DNA of 64,000 bases from Hymenobacter arizonensis (lineage in GTDB: Bacteria; Bacteroidota; Bacteroidia; Cytophagales; Hymenobacteraceae), in contig NZ_FOXS01000007.1 in assembly GCF_900115775.1 (NCBI RefSeq), positions 186,001-250,000 on the forward strand, written 5' to 3'. The notes under the pieces were generated by a model. It did not search any database. It was not told the DNA's origin and was given only the letters and a program-made list of their open reading frames with translations. A program made the translations under genes and the position numbers. Shown piece by piece: positions 55,972 through 63,998 of the stretch (position 1 is its first letter; every line of letters starts with the position of its first letter).

Positions 55972-58218
55972 TTAATCACTGGGCAGCCGGATAATAAACT
56001 CGGTGCCTTCGCCCTCACGGCTTTCCACGGTGAGCGTGCCGCCGTGGCCCTTGGTCACAATATCGTAGCTCAGCGAAAGGCCCAGGCCCGTGCCCTCGCC
56101 CGCTGGTTTGGTGGTGAAAAACGGCTGAAATATTTTGGCTTGCACGGCCTCACTCATGCCCGTGCCGTTGTCGCGCACCCGGATTTCCACCGCCTGCCCG
56201 GCAATTCGGCGGGTGCTCACGGTCACGGACGGTTCGTAATAGGGCTCGGACTCCTGCCCGGCCGCCACCAGGGCCAGCTGCTGGCGCTGGCGCACGGCGT
56301 ATAGGGCATTGGTGCACAAGTTGAGCACTACCCGGTTCATGTCCTGCGCCACCACCGGCACCAGCCCCAGCTTGGGGTCAAAGTTCGTGACCAGGCTTGC
56401 GTTGAATGATTTGTCGTTGGCGCACAAGCCTTCGTAAGCCAGCGTAAGCGACTCTTCGGCCAGGGCGTTGAGGTCGGCGGGCACGCGCTGGCCCGTGCCG
56501 GAGCGTGAGTGCTCCAGCATGTCTTTGATGATGGAGGAGGCGCGCTGGCCGTGCTGGCTGATTTGCTGCAGGTTCTGCTTCAATCCAGCCAGGATTTCGC
56601 CTTCCAGACCCTCGGCGCGGCCACTGGCCAGGCCCTCGCCGTGCATGTCGTCGACGAGGTCGGTGCTGACTTCGGCAAAGTTCTTCATGAAGTTGAGCGG
56701 GTTCTGTAGCTCGTGGGCAATGCCGGCCGTGAGCTCGCCCAGAAAAGCCATTTTCTCGGCCTGCACCAGCTGCGATTGGGTTTGGCGCAGCTGAGCCAGC
56801 ATGCGCCGCTTCATGAGCAGCTGCTGGTAGATGAACACGCCCAGGCCCGACAGCAGCACTACGACTGCCAAGGCACCCAGCAGCAGCAAGTTGCCCAAGC
56901 GCAGCCGCTCGGCCTGCACAGCCTGGGCCTGGCGCAGGTCGTTAATCTGAGCATTTTGGGCCTGCTCGACCCGCTCGCCTTCGTACTGGGCGACGTGAAA
57001 GGTATTCTGGGCGAGGTTAAACGTATCCATCAGGGCGATGTAGGCACTGGAATAGCGCTGCGCCTCGGCGGGCCGGCCGCGCGCTTCATAAAACGCGGCC
57101 AGCTGCTGCAGGTACTTGGGCCGAAGCCGGTCGAGCTTGGCGGCCGTGGCCTTGCGGTAGGCCCGCAGCCAGTGGGTTTCGACGCGGGCGTAGTCGCGCT
57201 GGGCCGCGTAGTATCGGGCCCAGGTGGCATCAAGCTCGAACTCCCCGGGCTTGTCGGACATGGCCAAATCCAATGAGTCATCGAGCTTTTGAGCCCGCTG
57301 CAACAGCTGGCCTGCGGGCTGAGGCTGCTCCAGGTGCAGCAGCACGGCCGCTTTCTGCACCAACGCATGCGCCTGGTTCATGCCTTCTTCGCTGACTTCG
57401 GTGCGGCGGGCGGCCAGGGCCGAATCCGACGATTGCAGGGCTGCCTGCAACTGGCGCTGCTGCAAGTAGAGCTTGGAAAGGGTGACGAACGTAAATACCC
57501 GGTTGTGCCCCTGCACCCGCCGAAACTCGGGCAGGGCCAGGGCCTGGCTCAGGTACTGCACGGCCTTATCGGTGTTGCCCCAGTCGGCGTAAATAGAGCC
57601 GGTGACGAGCAGCTCATTTACGTAGAGCGTGCGGCTGAACTGCAGCGCCATGTCGGCCGCGCGCAGGCTGCTGTTGATGGCCCGGTTGTAGTCGCCGGTG
57701 CGTCGGTAATAATTGCCCTGCGAGAGGTAGCACGCCGCAATGTTCTCGGTGTTGCTGCGCACGCGGTAGAAGGCCAGCTTATCATCGTAATACTGCTTGC
57801 GCGCCTCCATGGCCCCCAGCCGATTGAAGAGCACAACCAGGTCTGTGAGCAGCCACGGAATGGGCCGACCTACGCGGTCAAATTCAGTTATGGCCAGCTT
57901 CATGCTGTCGAGAGCAGCAGCGGCGGCATTTTCCTTTGGCCAGAGCACCATGCCCGCCCGCAAGCGGCGGTAGGGGGCCTCGTCGAGCGCCTGCACGCGT
58001 TGGTTCAAGGCCAGCAGCTGGTCGAGCAAGGGCAGGGCCTGCGGGTTGGTGGGGTGCAGGTCGAGCAGGTGCACCAGGGTGCGCAGGCGGGCCGTATCGG
58101 TGCGCTGCTGGGGCAGCGACCGGAGCAGTAAATCGTAGTCCGTATCCCAATACTGATGCTGAGCCAGCAAGGGCCCATGCATCAGCCAAACCGCCAGCAC
58201 CGTCAATATCCATTTCAT
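55972..58218 (-). CDS. TPR sensor histidine kinase (array member 5)
   Basis: 748 residues. Signal peptide 1-19 (ILTVLAVWLMHGPLLAQ). Long TPR region about 30-415 (ACYLSQGNYYRRTGDYNRAINSSL, VFTFVTLSKLYLQQRQLQAALQ, YLQQLAAFYEARGRPAEAQRYS). Membrane helix about 443-466 (LLLLGALAVVVLLSGLGVFIY), short coiled coil, HisKA with H502 in GIAHELQNPLNF, HATPase with NALYAVRQRQ, IRVRDNGTGM, FTTKPAGEGTGLGLSLSYDI. First gene of the array on its strand, 111 bases before kinase 4, so kinases 5, 4 and 3 probably form one transcript. Confidence 0.95.
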   Translation of the reverse strand: MKWILTVLAVWLMHGPLLAQHQYWDTDYDLLLRSLPQQRTDTARLRTLVHLLDLHPTNPQALPLLDQLLALNQRVQALDEAPYRRLRAGMVLWPKENAAAAALDSMKLAITEFDRVGRPIPWLLTDLVVLFNRLGAMEARKQYYDDKLAFYRVRSNTENIAACYLSQGNYYRRTGDYNRAINSSLRAADMALQFSRTLYVNELLVTGSIYADWGNTDKAVQYLSQALALPEFRRVQGHNRVFTFVTLSKLYLQQRQLQAALQSSDSALAARRTEVSEEGMNQAHALVQKAAVLLHLEQPQPAGQLLQRAQKLDDSLDLAMSDKPGEFELDATWARYYAAQRDYARVETHWLRAYRKATAAKLDRLRPKYLQQLAAFYEARGRPAEAQRYSSAYIALMDTFNLAQNTFHVAQYEGERVEQAQNAQINDLRQAQAVQAERLRLGNLLLLGALAVVVLLSGLGVFIYQQLLMKRRMLAQLRQTQSQLVQAEKMAFLGELTAGIAHELQNPLNFMKNFAEVSTDLVDDMHGEGLASGRAEGLEGEILAGLKQNLQQISQHGQRASSIIKDMLEHSRSGTGQRVPADLNALAEESLTLAYEGLCANDKSFNASLVTNFDPKLGLVPVVAQDMNRVVLNLCTNALYAVRQRQQLALVAAGQESEPYYEPSVTVSTRRIAGQAVEIRVRDNGTGMSEAVQAKIFQPFFTTKPAGEGTGLGLSLSYDIVTKGHGGTLTVESREGEGTEFIIRLPSD

Positions 58219-58828
58219 GAGCAGAGGCAGGGCTTAAGAACTGAAAGAGACTGCGCCGGTCCGTATGCTCCACTTCTGCCCTGCACCGGCTCCGCGCAAC
58301 CTTCGCAAATGAGGTTCAACTGTGCAAATCATGAAGGTAGAGATACAGAAAAAAGGATAGATACTGCCCGGCCTGTCTGGCCATTGTGCCGGGCTACAAC
58401 CCAAAGCCAGGTTCCCATAACGAACGCAGCTTTCGGTATTGCAAAGATTGACAAATCCGTGCATCTGTTTGCACTCAGTTTGGTCAGCTTTGAAGCTCCG
58501 CAATAGACTGCAAGATAATTATGAATCCGTCGATAGCTGAATCTCAAGCCGAAAGCTTCTTTTTCTATCAAAATTCAGAAGATTATATATTATTTTTAAA
58601 GCGAATCATTTTTAAAGCCCCATCCATTCCACTATTCAGAATGCCCCGCCGCCCAAATTTGCCCCTGCCGTAGCGGTCTAATGCTAGCCGGACTTGGTCA
58701 TAATTGGCGCCCAAATCCAACCGATGGCACATGCACAGGCACAGCCGGTGGCAGGCGCCGTTTTCGCTTCATTTTTTCATTACTTGCGTTGCCAATGTGC
58801 GGGCCCAGCAGCACCCGCGCCCACTCGC
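58219..58828. other. Divergent regulatory region between kinase 5 and the HD gene
   Basis: About 610 bases, AT-rich at 58505-58620, which probably contains promoters for both directions. No RNA gene or repeat is seen. In-frame TTG (58694) and ATG (58724) codons could extend the HD protein into this region. Confidence 0.45.
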
Positions 58829-59449
58829 ATGCACTCCCAGGCCGCCGAAGACTTTATCCTGAATGCCCTGCGGCGTGGCCTCTCCCCCACCCTGTACTAC
58901 CACGGCCTGCACCATACCCTCGACGTGACGGAGGTGGCCATGGAGCTCGCCACCGTTGAAGGCGTAGACGACGCCGAGGCCTTGGCGCTCCTGCGCATGG
59001 CAGCCCTCTACCACGATGCCGGCTTTTTGCACGCCTACCAGGGCCATGAAGCCCAGGGCTGCGAGCTGGCCCGCGCCACGCTGCCCGACTTCGGGTATAG
59101 CTCCGGCCAAATCGCCCAAATTTGCGACCTGATAATGGCTACCCGGTACCCGCAGGAACCCCATAGCGCCCTGGCCGAAATCCTCTGCGATGCCGACCTC
59201 GACTACCTCGGACGGCCCGATTTCGAGCCCATTTCCACCAGCCTTTTCCACGAGCTGACGGTGCGCCAGCTAATTGCCAATGAGCGGGCGTGGTTTGAGC
59301 TTCAGGCCAGCTTCCTGACCCACCACCGCTACTGGACGGCCACCGCCATAGCCCGGCGCGCAGCCCCCAAACAACTACGGCTCGACCACATCCGGAAGCT
59401 GCTGGCCAACTGGCCCGCCCCCGACGAACCCACCGAAGGCCCGGCCTGA
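58829..59449 (+). CDS. HD-domain phosphohydrolase
   Basis: 206 residues from the ATG at 58829, chosen because likeness to related HD proteins begins there; an in-frame TTG or ATG further upstream would add up to 45 residues of low-complexity sequence. Metal-binding HD set: H25/H28/H29 in YYHGLHHTLDV, H62-D63 in LYHDAGF, H73-E74 in GHEAQGC, and the later CDADLDYLGRPDF. The same IMATRYPQEP and DADLDYLGR blocks occur in HD proteins found near cyclase genes in Bacteroidota, to my memory. It may hydrolyse a nucleotide or cyclic nucleotide. Only four bases separate it from the TenI-like gene. Confidence 0.88.
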   Translation: MHSQAAEDFILNALRRGLSPTLYYHGLHHTLDVTEVAMELATVEGVDDAEALALLRMAALYHDAGFLHAYQGHEAQGCELARATLPDFGYSSGQIAQICDLIMATRYPQEPHSALAEILCDADLDYLGRPDFEPISTSLFHELTVRQLIANERAWFELQASFLTHHRYWTATAIARRAAPKQLRLDHIRKLLANWPAPDEPTEGPA

Positions 59450-59453
59450 AAAC

Positions 59454-60059
59454 ATGCGGCTTGTTCTTATCTCTCCTCCGCAGGCCGTGGCCAACGAGAC
59501 CCATCTGGCTAGCGAGCTGCTCGACCAGGGCCTGGCCCGCTTTCACGTGCGCAAACCCACATGGAGTCGGGCAGAGGTTACTGCCTACCTCGCCGACCTT
59601 CCGGCGCACCATTACCCGCGGCTGGTGCTGCACTCGCACCATTCGCTGGCAGCAGAGCTGGGCTTGGGCGGCGTGCACCTCACAGCTGCCAGCCGGCACC
59701 GGGGCCCCCGCCCCACGCTGCAGCCGGGCCAAACGCTGTCTACCTCCTTCCACACGCTGGCCGAAATTCGGCAGCACCGCCGACGCTACGACTACGTATT
59801 TCTGAGTCCGATTTTCGATAGCCTGAGCAAGTCCGATTACCCGGCGGCCTTCACGCTAACTGAAATCACGGCTGCCCTGGGCCAGCTGCGGCGCCGTGCC
59901 GGCTACGCGCCCCAAGTGCTGGCGCTGGGTGGCGTAGAAGCAGCGCGCCTCCCGGCCGTGCAGCAAGCCGGGTTTGCGGGGGCCGCCGTGCTGGGCGCCG
60001 TATGGCAAAGCCCCGACCCCGTGGCTGCCTTCCGCGAGCTGCAATCAATAATCGGCTAA
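59454..60059 (+). CDS. ThiE/TenI-family protein, divergent paralogue
   Basis: 201 residues, a TIM barrel of the thiamine-phosphate-synthase superfamily: RFHVRKP at 30-35 keeps the phosphate-binding R33/K34, GVHLTAAS, STSFHTLAEI, YVFLSPIFDSLSKSDYP and VLALGGVEAARL. The Asn-Asp pair that binds Mg-pyrophosphate in true ThiE is replaced (LVLHSHHSLA at 57-66) and GQxD after VH is missing. It is therefore more likely a TenI-type thiazole tautomerase or another role. A complete ThiE is encoded at 63217-63840. Its 3' end overlaps the convergent thiF gene by 15 bases. Confidence 0.82.
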   Translation: MRLVLISPPQAVANETHLASELLDQGLARFHVRKPTWSRAEVTAYLADLPAHHYPRLVLHSHHSLAAELGLGGVHLTAASRHRGPRPTLQPGQTLSTSFHTLAEIRQHRRRYDYVFLSPIFDSLSKSDYPAAFTLTEITAALGQLRRRAGYAPQVLALGGVEAARLPAVQQAGFAGAAVLGAVWQSPDPVAAFRELQSIIG

Positions 60060-61151
60060 GCCGTTACGCAGCGAGTAGACGTTGGTGAAGCCCCGCGCCA
60101 GCAGCAGCTGGGCCGCCTTCTGGCTGCGCACGCCGCTGGCACAGTGCACCACCACGGGCACCTCCGTCGACAGCTCGCCTAGCTTCTCCGCCAGCTGCCC
60201 CAGCGGCAGCAGCTGCCCGCCAATCTGGCGCCGGGCGTGCTCGTGCGGCTCGCGCACGTCCAGCAGTTGCAGCGGCCGGCCGCTCTGCTGCCATTCTTTC
60301 AATTCATCTGCGCTGATTTCGGGCGCGCGCTGCGGGACCGCTACTGCTTCGGGCACCTCGCCACAAAAAGCAGCATAGTCGGCCTCTAGCGCAGTGAACT
60401 GCTGGTTGGCAGGCACGGCCCGGAAACGAATGGTTTGGAAGCGCATGCCCAGGGCGTCGACCATCAGTAGACGGCCGCTTAGCACCTCGCCTAGCTCCAG
60501 AACAATCTTCAGAGCCTCGGCGGCCTGCATGGTGCCCACCAGGCCGGGCAGCACGCCCAAAACACCTATTTCGGCACAGCTGGGCGCATCGCCGGGGGCG
60601 GGCGGCTCCGGGTAGAGGCAGCGGTAAGTGGGGCCGTTTTGGTAATTAAATACCGAAACCTGACCCTCAAACTTGAAGATGGCGCCGAACACCAGGGGCT
60701 TGCCCAGGATGACGCAGGCGTCGTTGACGAGGTAGCGGGTGGCGAAATTATCGGAGCAGTCCACCACGATGTCGTAGCCGCCAAACAGCTCTAACGCATT
60801 CGCGGCCGAGAGGTGCAGCTGGTGCGTACGCAGCTCAATGAAGGGATTTTGCGCTTGCAGCTTTTCGGCGGCCACCACGGCTTTGGGGCGGCCCACGTCG
60901 GCGGTGGCGTAGAGCACCTGACGTTGCAGGTTGCTGTCGTCCACAGTGTCAAAATCCAGCAGACCCAGCGTGCCCACGCCGGCGGCGGCCAGGTACTGCA
61001 GCACCGGGCAGCCCAATCCGCCGCAGCCCACCACCAGCACCTTGGCGGCTTTCAGCTTCTGCTGGCCCGCCAGGCCGATTTCGGGCAGCAGCAGGTGGCG
61101 GCTGTAGCGGTTATTTTCGGCAGCGGAGAAGGTTGGTTCGGTCGGGTTCAT
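60045..61151 (-). CDS. thiF: ThiF/MoeB-type adenylyltransferase with C-terminal rhodanese domain
   Basis: 368 residues from the ATG at 61151, which overlaps the thiH stop by four bases. E1-like fold: RYSRHLLLPEIGLAGQQKL, the ATP loop VLVVGCGGLGCPVLQYLAAAG, DFDTVDDSNLQRQ, VVDCSDNFATRYLVNDAC, GVLGVLPGLVGTMQA. Rhodanese domain about 275-368: LLDVREPHEHA, VVVHCASGVRSQKAAQLL with the active cysteine. It adenylates the C-terminus of the sulfur carrier ThiS and may hand over sulfur. Similar proteins also serve as MoeB; the thiamine operon context favours ThiF. No thiS is in the window, so it should lie upstream, past 64000. Confidence 0.92.
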   Translation of the reverse strand: MNPTEPTFSAAENNRYSRHLLLPEIGLAGQQKLKAAKVLVVGCGGLGCPVLQYLAAAGVGTLGLLDFDTVDDSNLQRQVLYATADVGRPKAVVAAEKLQAQNPFIELRTHQLHLSAANALELFGGYDIVVDCSDNFATRYLVNDACVILGKPLVFGAIFKFEGQVSVFNYQNGPTYRCLYPEPPAPGDAPSCAEIGVLGVLPGLVGTMQAAEALKIVLELGEVLSGRLLMVDALGMRFQTIRFRAVPANQQFTALEADYAAFCGEVPEAVAVPQRAPEISADELKEWQQSGRPLQLLDVREPHEHARRQIGGQLLPLGQLAEKLGELSTEVPVVVHCASGVRSQKAAQLLLARGFTNVYSLRNGLADY

Positions 61152-62269
61152 CGGGCAAGGGCGGTTAGGGTGGCGTCCCAGTCTTTCCAAACAGGTTCGT
61201 AGCCCTGTTGGCGCAACATGGCCGCAATTTCGGCCGGACTGCGCTCATCTGAAATCTCAAACTGCTCCAACGACTCCGGCGCCACCGCGTAGCCGCCCGG
61301 GTTCGTCTTCGAACCGGCACTGATGCTGGTGATACCCAACTTCACCACATTATCGCGAAAGGTGGGGCTTTCGCGGGTCGAAATCGACAGCTCGACTTCT
61401 TCGTTCCACAAGCGGTAGGCGCAAATCAGCTGCACCAGTTCCCGGTCGCTCATCTCCACCTTGGGCTGCAGCAGCCCCTCGGCCGGCCGCAGGCGCGGAA
61501 ACGACAAGCTGTACTTCGTCTGCCAGTAGGTGCGCTCCAGGTAGTCAAGATGCAAAGCGGTAAAAAAGCAGTCCGTCCGCCAGTCCTCCAGGCCAATGAG
61601 CACGCCCAGCCCCATTTTGTGAATACCGGCGCGGCCCAGCCGGTCGGGCGTGTCGAGGCGGTAGTTGAAGTTCGATTTCTTGCCCTTGGGGTGGTGCTTT
61701 TTGTAGTCGTCGCGGTGGTAGGTTTCCTGGTACACCAGCACCGTGTTCAAGCCTTCGGGAATGAGGCGCTCATAATCGACCTGGTCCAGCGGCTGCACTT
61801 CCATCGATAGGTGTGCGAAATGGGGCCGCAGCGTACGCAAAGCCCGCTCTAAGTAGTCGACGCCCACGGTTTGGTTGGCCTCGCCGGTTACGAGCAGCAC
61901 GTGGTCGTAGCCCCACTGCTTGAGAACCGCAGCTTCCTGTAGCATCTCCACGCTGCTGAGCGTGCGGCGGCGAATTTTATTATCGAGGCTAAAGCCGCAG
62001 TAGGTGCAGATGTTCTGGCACTCGTTGCTCAGGTACAGGGGCACGTAGAGCTGCACCGTGTTGCCAAACCGCTTGCGCGTGAGCTGGTGGCTGCGCTGCG
62101 CCATCTGCTCCAGATACGGCGCAGCAGCCGGCGAAATCAACGCCTTAAAGTCCTCCAGCGTGCGCTGCCGGCTTGCCAAAGCACGCGCCACGTCGTCTAC
62201 CGTTTTGGCGTAGATGCTGGCCTTGGTTTCGTCCCAGGAATAGGCGTCGAAGATGGGTTGGAAGCTCAT
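61148..62269 (-). CDS. thiH: 2-Iminoacetate synthase ThiH (radical SAM tyrosine lyase)
   Basis: 373 residues, normal length. Radical-SAM cluster cysteines C84, C88 and C91 in ECQNICTYCGF. Preceded by KRFGNTVQLYVPLYLSN and followed by HVLLVTGEANQTVGVDYL, MEVQPLDQVDYERL, TVLVYQETYHRDDYKKHHP and SFPRLRPAEG, all typical of ThiH. It cleaves tyrosine to dehydroglycine for the thiazole ring in anaerobic-type thiamine synthesis, in place of glycine oxidase. It lies 162 bases downstream of thiG, with a palindrome between, and is coupled to thiF by ATGA overlap. Confidence 0.97.
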   Translation of the reverse strand: MSFQPIFDAYSWDETKASIYAKTVDDVARALASRQRTLEDFKALISPAAAPYLEQMAQRSHQLTRKRFGNTVQLYVPLYLSNECQNICTYCGFSLDNKIRRRTLSSVEMLQEAAVLKQWGYDHVLLVTGEANQTVGVDYLERALRTLRPHFAHLSMEVQPLDQVDYERLIPEGLNTVLVYQETYHRDDYKKHHPKGKKSNFNYRLDTPDRLGRAGIHKMGLGVLIGLEDWRTDCFFTALHLDYLERTYWQTKYSLSFPRLRPAEGLLQPKVEMSDRELVQLICAYRLWNEEVELSISTRESPTFRDNVVKLGITSISAGSKTNPGGYAVAPESLEQFEISDERSPAEIAAMLRQQGYEPVWKDWDATLTALAR

Positions 62270-62300
62270 GGTTTTATTTTCGACGGACTTTCCAGAACGT

Positions 62301-62403
62301 CATGCTGAGCGCAGCCGAAGCATCTCGCCTGTGGTAGTATCTCAATCGTGAAAATGGTTTTGATTACTCCCCCACGCGAGATGCTTCGGCTGCGCTCAGC
62401 ATG
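62301..62403. repeat. Inverted repeat between thiG and thiH
   Basis: Perfect 28-base arms, 62301-62328 and 62376-62403 (CATGCTGAGCGCAGCCGAAG...). Closely related to the arms at 33441-33467 and 40338-40360. Lies 28 bases past the thiG stop and 31 bases before the thiH start. Confidence 0.92.
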
Positions 62404-62431
62404 ACCGTTTTGAAGTTCCGTTCATGTTTGT

Positions 62432-63211
62432 TTACATATTCAAAAACGCCGTCAGCGGCGAGCTGGCCACTGCCTCGTGCGCTACCGGCGCCGCCAGCCG
62501 CGCCTCATAGGCCATGCGCCCTGCCTCCACGGCCAGCCGGAAGGCCGTGGCCATCGCCACCGGCTGGCCGGCCACCGCAATGGCAGTATTCACCAGCACG
62601 GCATCGGCGCCCATTTCCATGGCCTCCGCGGCGTGTGAGGGCGCTCCGATGCCAGCGTCCACAATCACTGGCACCTTGCTTTGGCCGATGATGATTTCCA
62701 GAAAATCGCGCGTCAGCAAACCCTTGTTCGAGCCAATAGGGGCGCCTAGCGGCATTACGGCCGCCACTCCTACTTCTTCCAAGCGCTTGCAGAGCACAGG
62801 GTCGGCGTGGATGTAAGGCAGTACCACAAACCCCAGCTTCACCAGCTCCTCGGCGGCTTTCAGGGTCTCGATGGGGTCGGGCAGCAGGTACTTGGGGTCG
62901 GGGTGGATTTCGAGCTTGAGCCAGTTGGTCTCCAACGCCTCGCGGGCCAGCTGGGCGGCAAACACGGCCTCGCGAGCCGTGCGCACACCAGACGTATTGG
63001 GCAGCAAATGAAACTGAGGGTGCGAGAGGTGCCGCAGGATGTCGTCTTCCGCATTGGCCACGTCCACCCGCTTCAGCGCCACGGTCACTAATTCGGAGCC
63101 CGAAGCCAATAAAGCTTCCTCCATCAGCGCGGACGAGCTAAATTTGCCCGTACCCGTGAACAGCCGGGAGGTAAAAGTGCGTTCCGCAATGCTTAGTTTT
63201 CTATTTAACAT
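62432..63211 (-). CDS. thiG: Thiazole synthase ThiG
   Basis: 259 residues, TIM barrel. FTSRLFTGTGKF at the N-terminus, VTVALKRVD, NTSGVRTAREAVFAAQLARE, then NWLKLEIHPDPKYLLPD, with K99 as the lysine that forms the imine with deoxyxylulose phosphate. Also VMPLGAPIGSNKG, VIVDAGIGAPSHAAEAMEMGADAVLVNTAIA. It builds the thiazole phosphate of thiamine from DXP, dehydroglycine (ThiH) and ThiS-thiocarboxylate (ThiF). Starts five bases after thiE ends. Confidence 0.98.
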   Translation of the reverse strand: MLNRKLSIAERTFTSRLFTGTGKFSSSALMEEALLASGSELVTVALKRVDVANAEDDILRHLSHPQFHLLPNTSGVRTAREAVFAAQLAREALETNWLKLEIHPDPKYLLPDPIETLKAAEELVKLGFVVLPYIHADPVLCKRLEEVGVAAVMPLGAPIGSNKGLLTRDFLEIIIGQSKVPVIVDAGIGAPSHAAEAMEMGADAVLVNTAIAVAGQPVAMATAFRLAVEAGRMAYEARLAAPVAHEAVASSPLTAFLNM

Positions 63212-63216
63212 AATAA

Positions 63217-63840
63217 TTAAATAGAAATTAAAACTGACAACTCGTTGATAAACAGGGTCGTCATTTTTGCCGGGGCTTCAGCACTGCCGATGGCGCCCGA
63301 TACGGCCACCCCATGCAGCCCCGTGTTTCTCAGGGCCGCTACGTCTTCAAGTATGATTCCGCCGATGCCGATGATGGGCACGGTAATGCCGGCGGCCTCG
63401 CACTGGCGCATGATTTCGGTGTAGCCGGCCAGCCCCAGAACCGGGCTGAGATTTTCCTTCGTTGATGTGAAGCGAAACGGGCCAAGCCCCACGTAGTCTA
63501 CCCCAGCGGCGGCCAGACGCTGCACATCGGCAAACGTGTTAGCCGTGCCCCCGATGATGAAGCTGGCCCCCAGCATGGCGCGGGCTTCGGCGGCGGGCAT
63601 GTCGGCCTGGCCCACGTGCACCCCATCGGCGCCAATTTCCTGCGCCAGGCGTGGGTTGTCGTTGATGAGCAGCGTGGCGCCATGGCGACGGCACACGGCC
63701 TGGGTTTCCAGCGCCAGCTGCTTCCAGACGGCGTAAGGCTGGTTTTTTACCCGAAGCTGAACCCAGCGCACGCCGCCTTGGCAAGCCAGTTCGGCCGCTT
63801 CGGGGTTGGTGGTGATGTAATGAAGAGAATCGATTTTCAT
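63217..63840 (-). CDS. thiE: Thiamine-phosphate synthase ThiE
   Basis: 207 residues. Full catalytic set of ThiE: VQLRVKN with R30 and K32, LLINDN with N60-D61 for Mg-pyrophosphate, GVHVGQADM at 73-81, GLGPFRFTSTKENLSPVLGL with the loop lysine, and IIGIGGIILEDV for phosphate binding. Couples HMP-pyrophosphate with thiazole phosphate to give thiamine phosphate. Lies 44 bases after the partial upstream gene and five bases before thiG, within the thi operon. Confidence 0.97.
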   Translation of the reverse strand: MKIDSLHYITTNPEAAELACQGGVRWVQLRVKNQPYAVWKQLALETQAVCRRHGATLLINDNPRLAQEIGADGVHVGQADMPAAEARAMLGASFIIGGTANTFADVQRLAAAGVDYVGLGPFRFTSTKENLSPVLGLAGYTEIMRQCEAAGITVPIIGIGGIILEDVAALRNTGLHGVAVSGAIGSAEAPAKMTTLFINELSVLISI

Positions 63841-63884
63841 GGGCGTGGTAGTAGTTAAATGAGTGCTGGGTTGCGAACAGCGCC

Positions 63885-63998
63885 TTAAGTCGCTGCCAGT
63901 GTTGAATGGTACCCCAGCAGTGTATCGTTGCTGGCCAGAAAGGCCGTAGTGTAGTTCTTGCCAAGGCGGCAGGCGTCCATCAGACTTTGCCCTTTGGC
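63885..63998 (-). CDS. thiD: C-terminal end of a probable hydroxymethylpyrimidine kinase ThiD, cut by the window edge
   Basis: Thirty-seven residues and a stop codon in frame to the window edge: AKGQSLMDACRLGKNYT followed by TAFLASNDTLLGYHS and a short end. This pattern (a helix with DACRLGK, then SND-LLGYHS) resembles the end of Bacteroidota hydroxymethylpyrimidine/phosphomethylpyrimidine kinases, and the place just before thiE fits. The fragment is short, so the name rests partly on context. Another kinase or thi protein remains possible. Confidence 0.6.
   Translation of the reverse strand, partial: AKGQSLMDACRLGKNYTTAFLASNDTLLGYHSTLAAT

Noticed and set aside
57289..58131. 280-codon open frame on the plus strand
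   Set aside because: Antisense to the TPR region of kinase 5; low-complexity translation.
47181..58218. Assembly duplication of one kinase gene
   Set aside because: Sensor halves are unrelated and the spacers differ, so the five genes are distinct, although the kinase halves are nearly the same.
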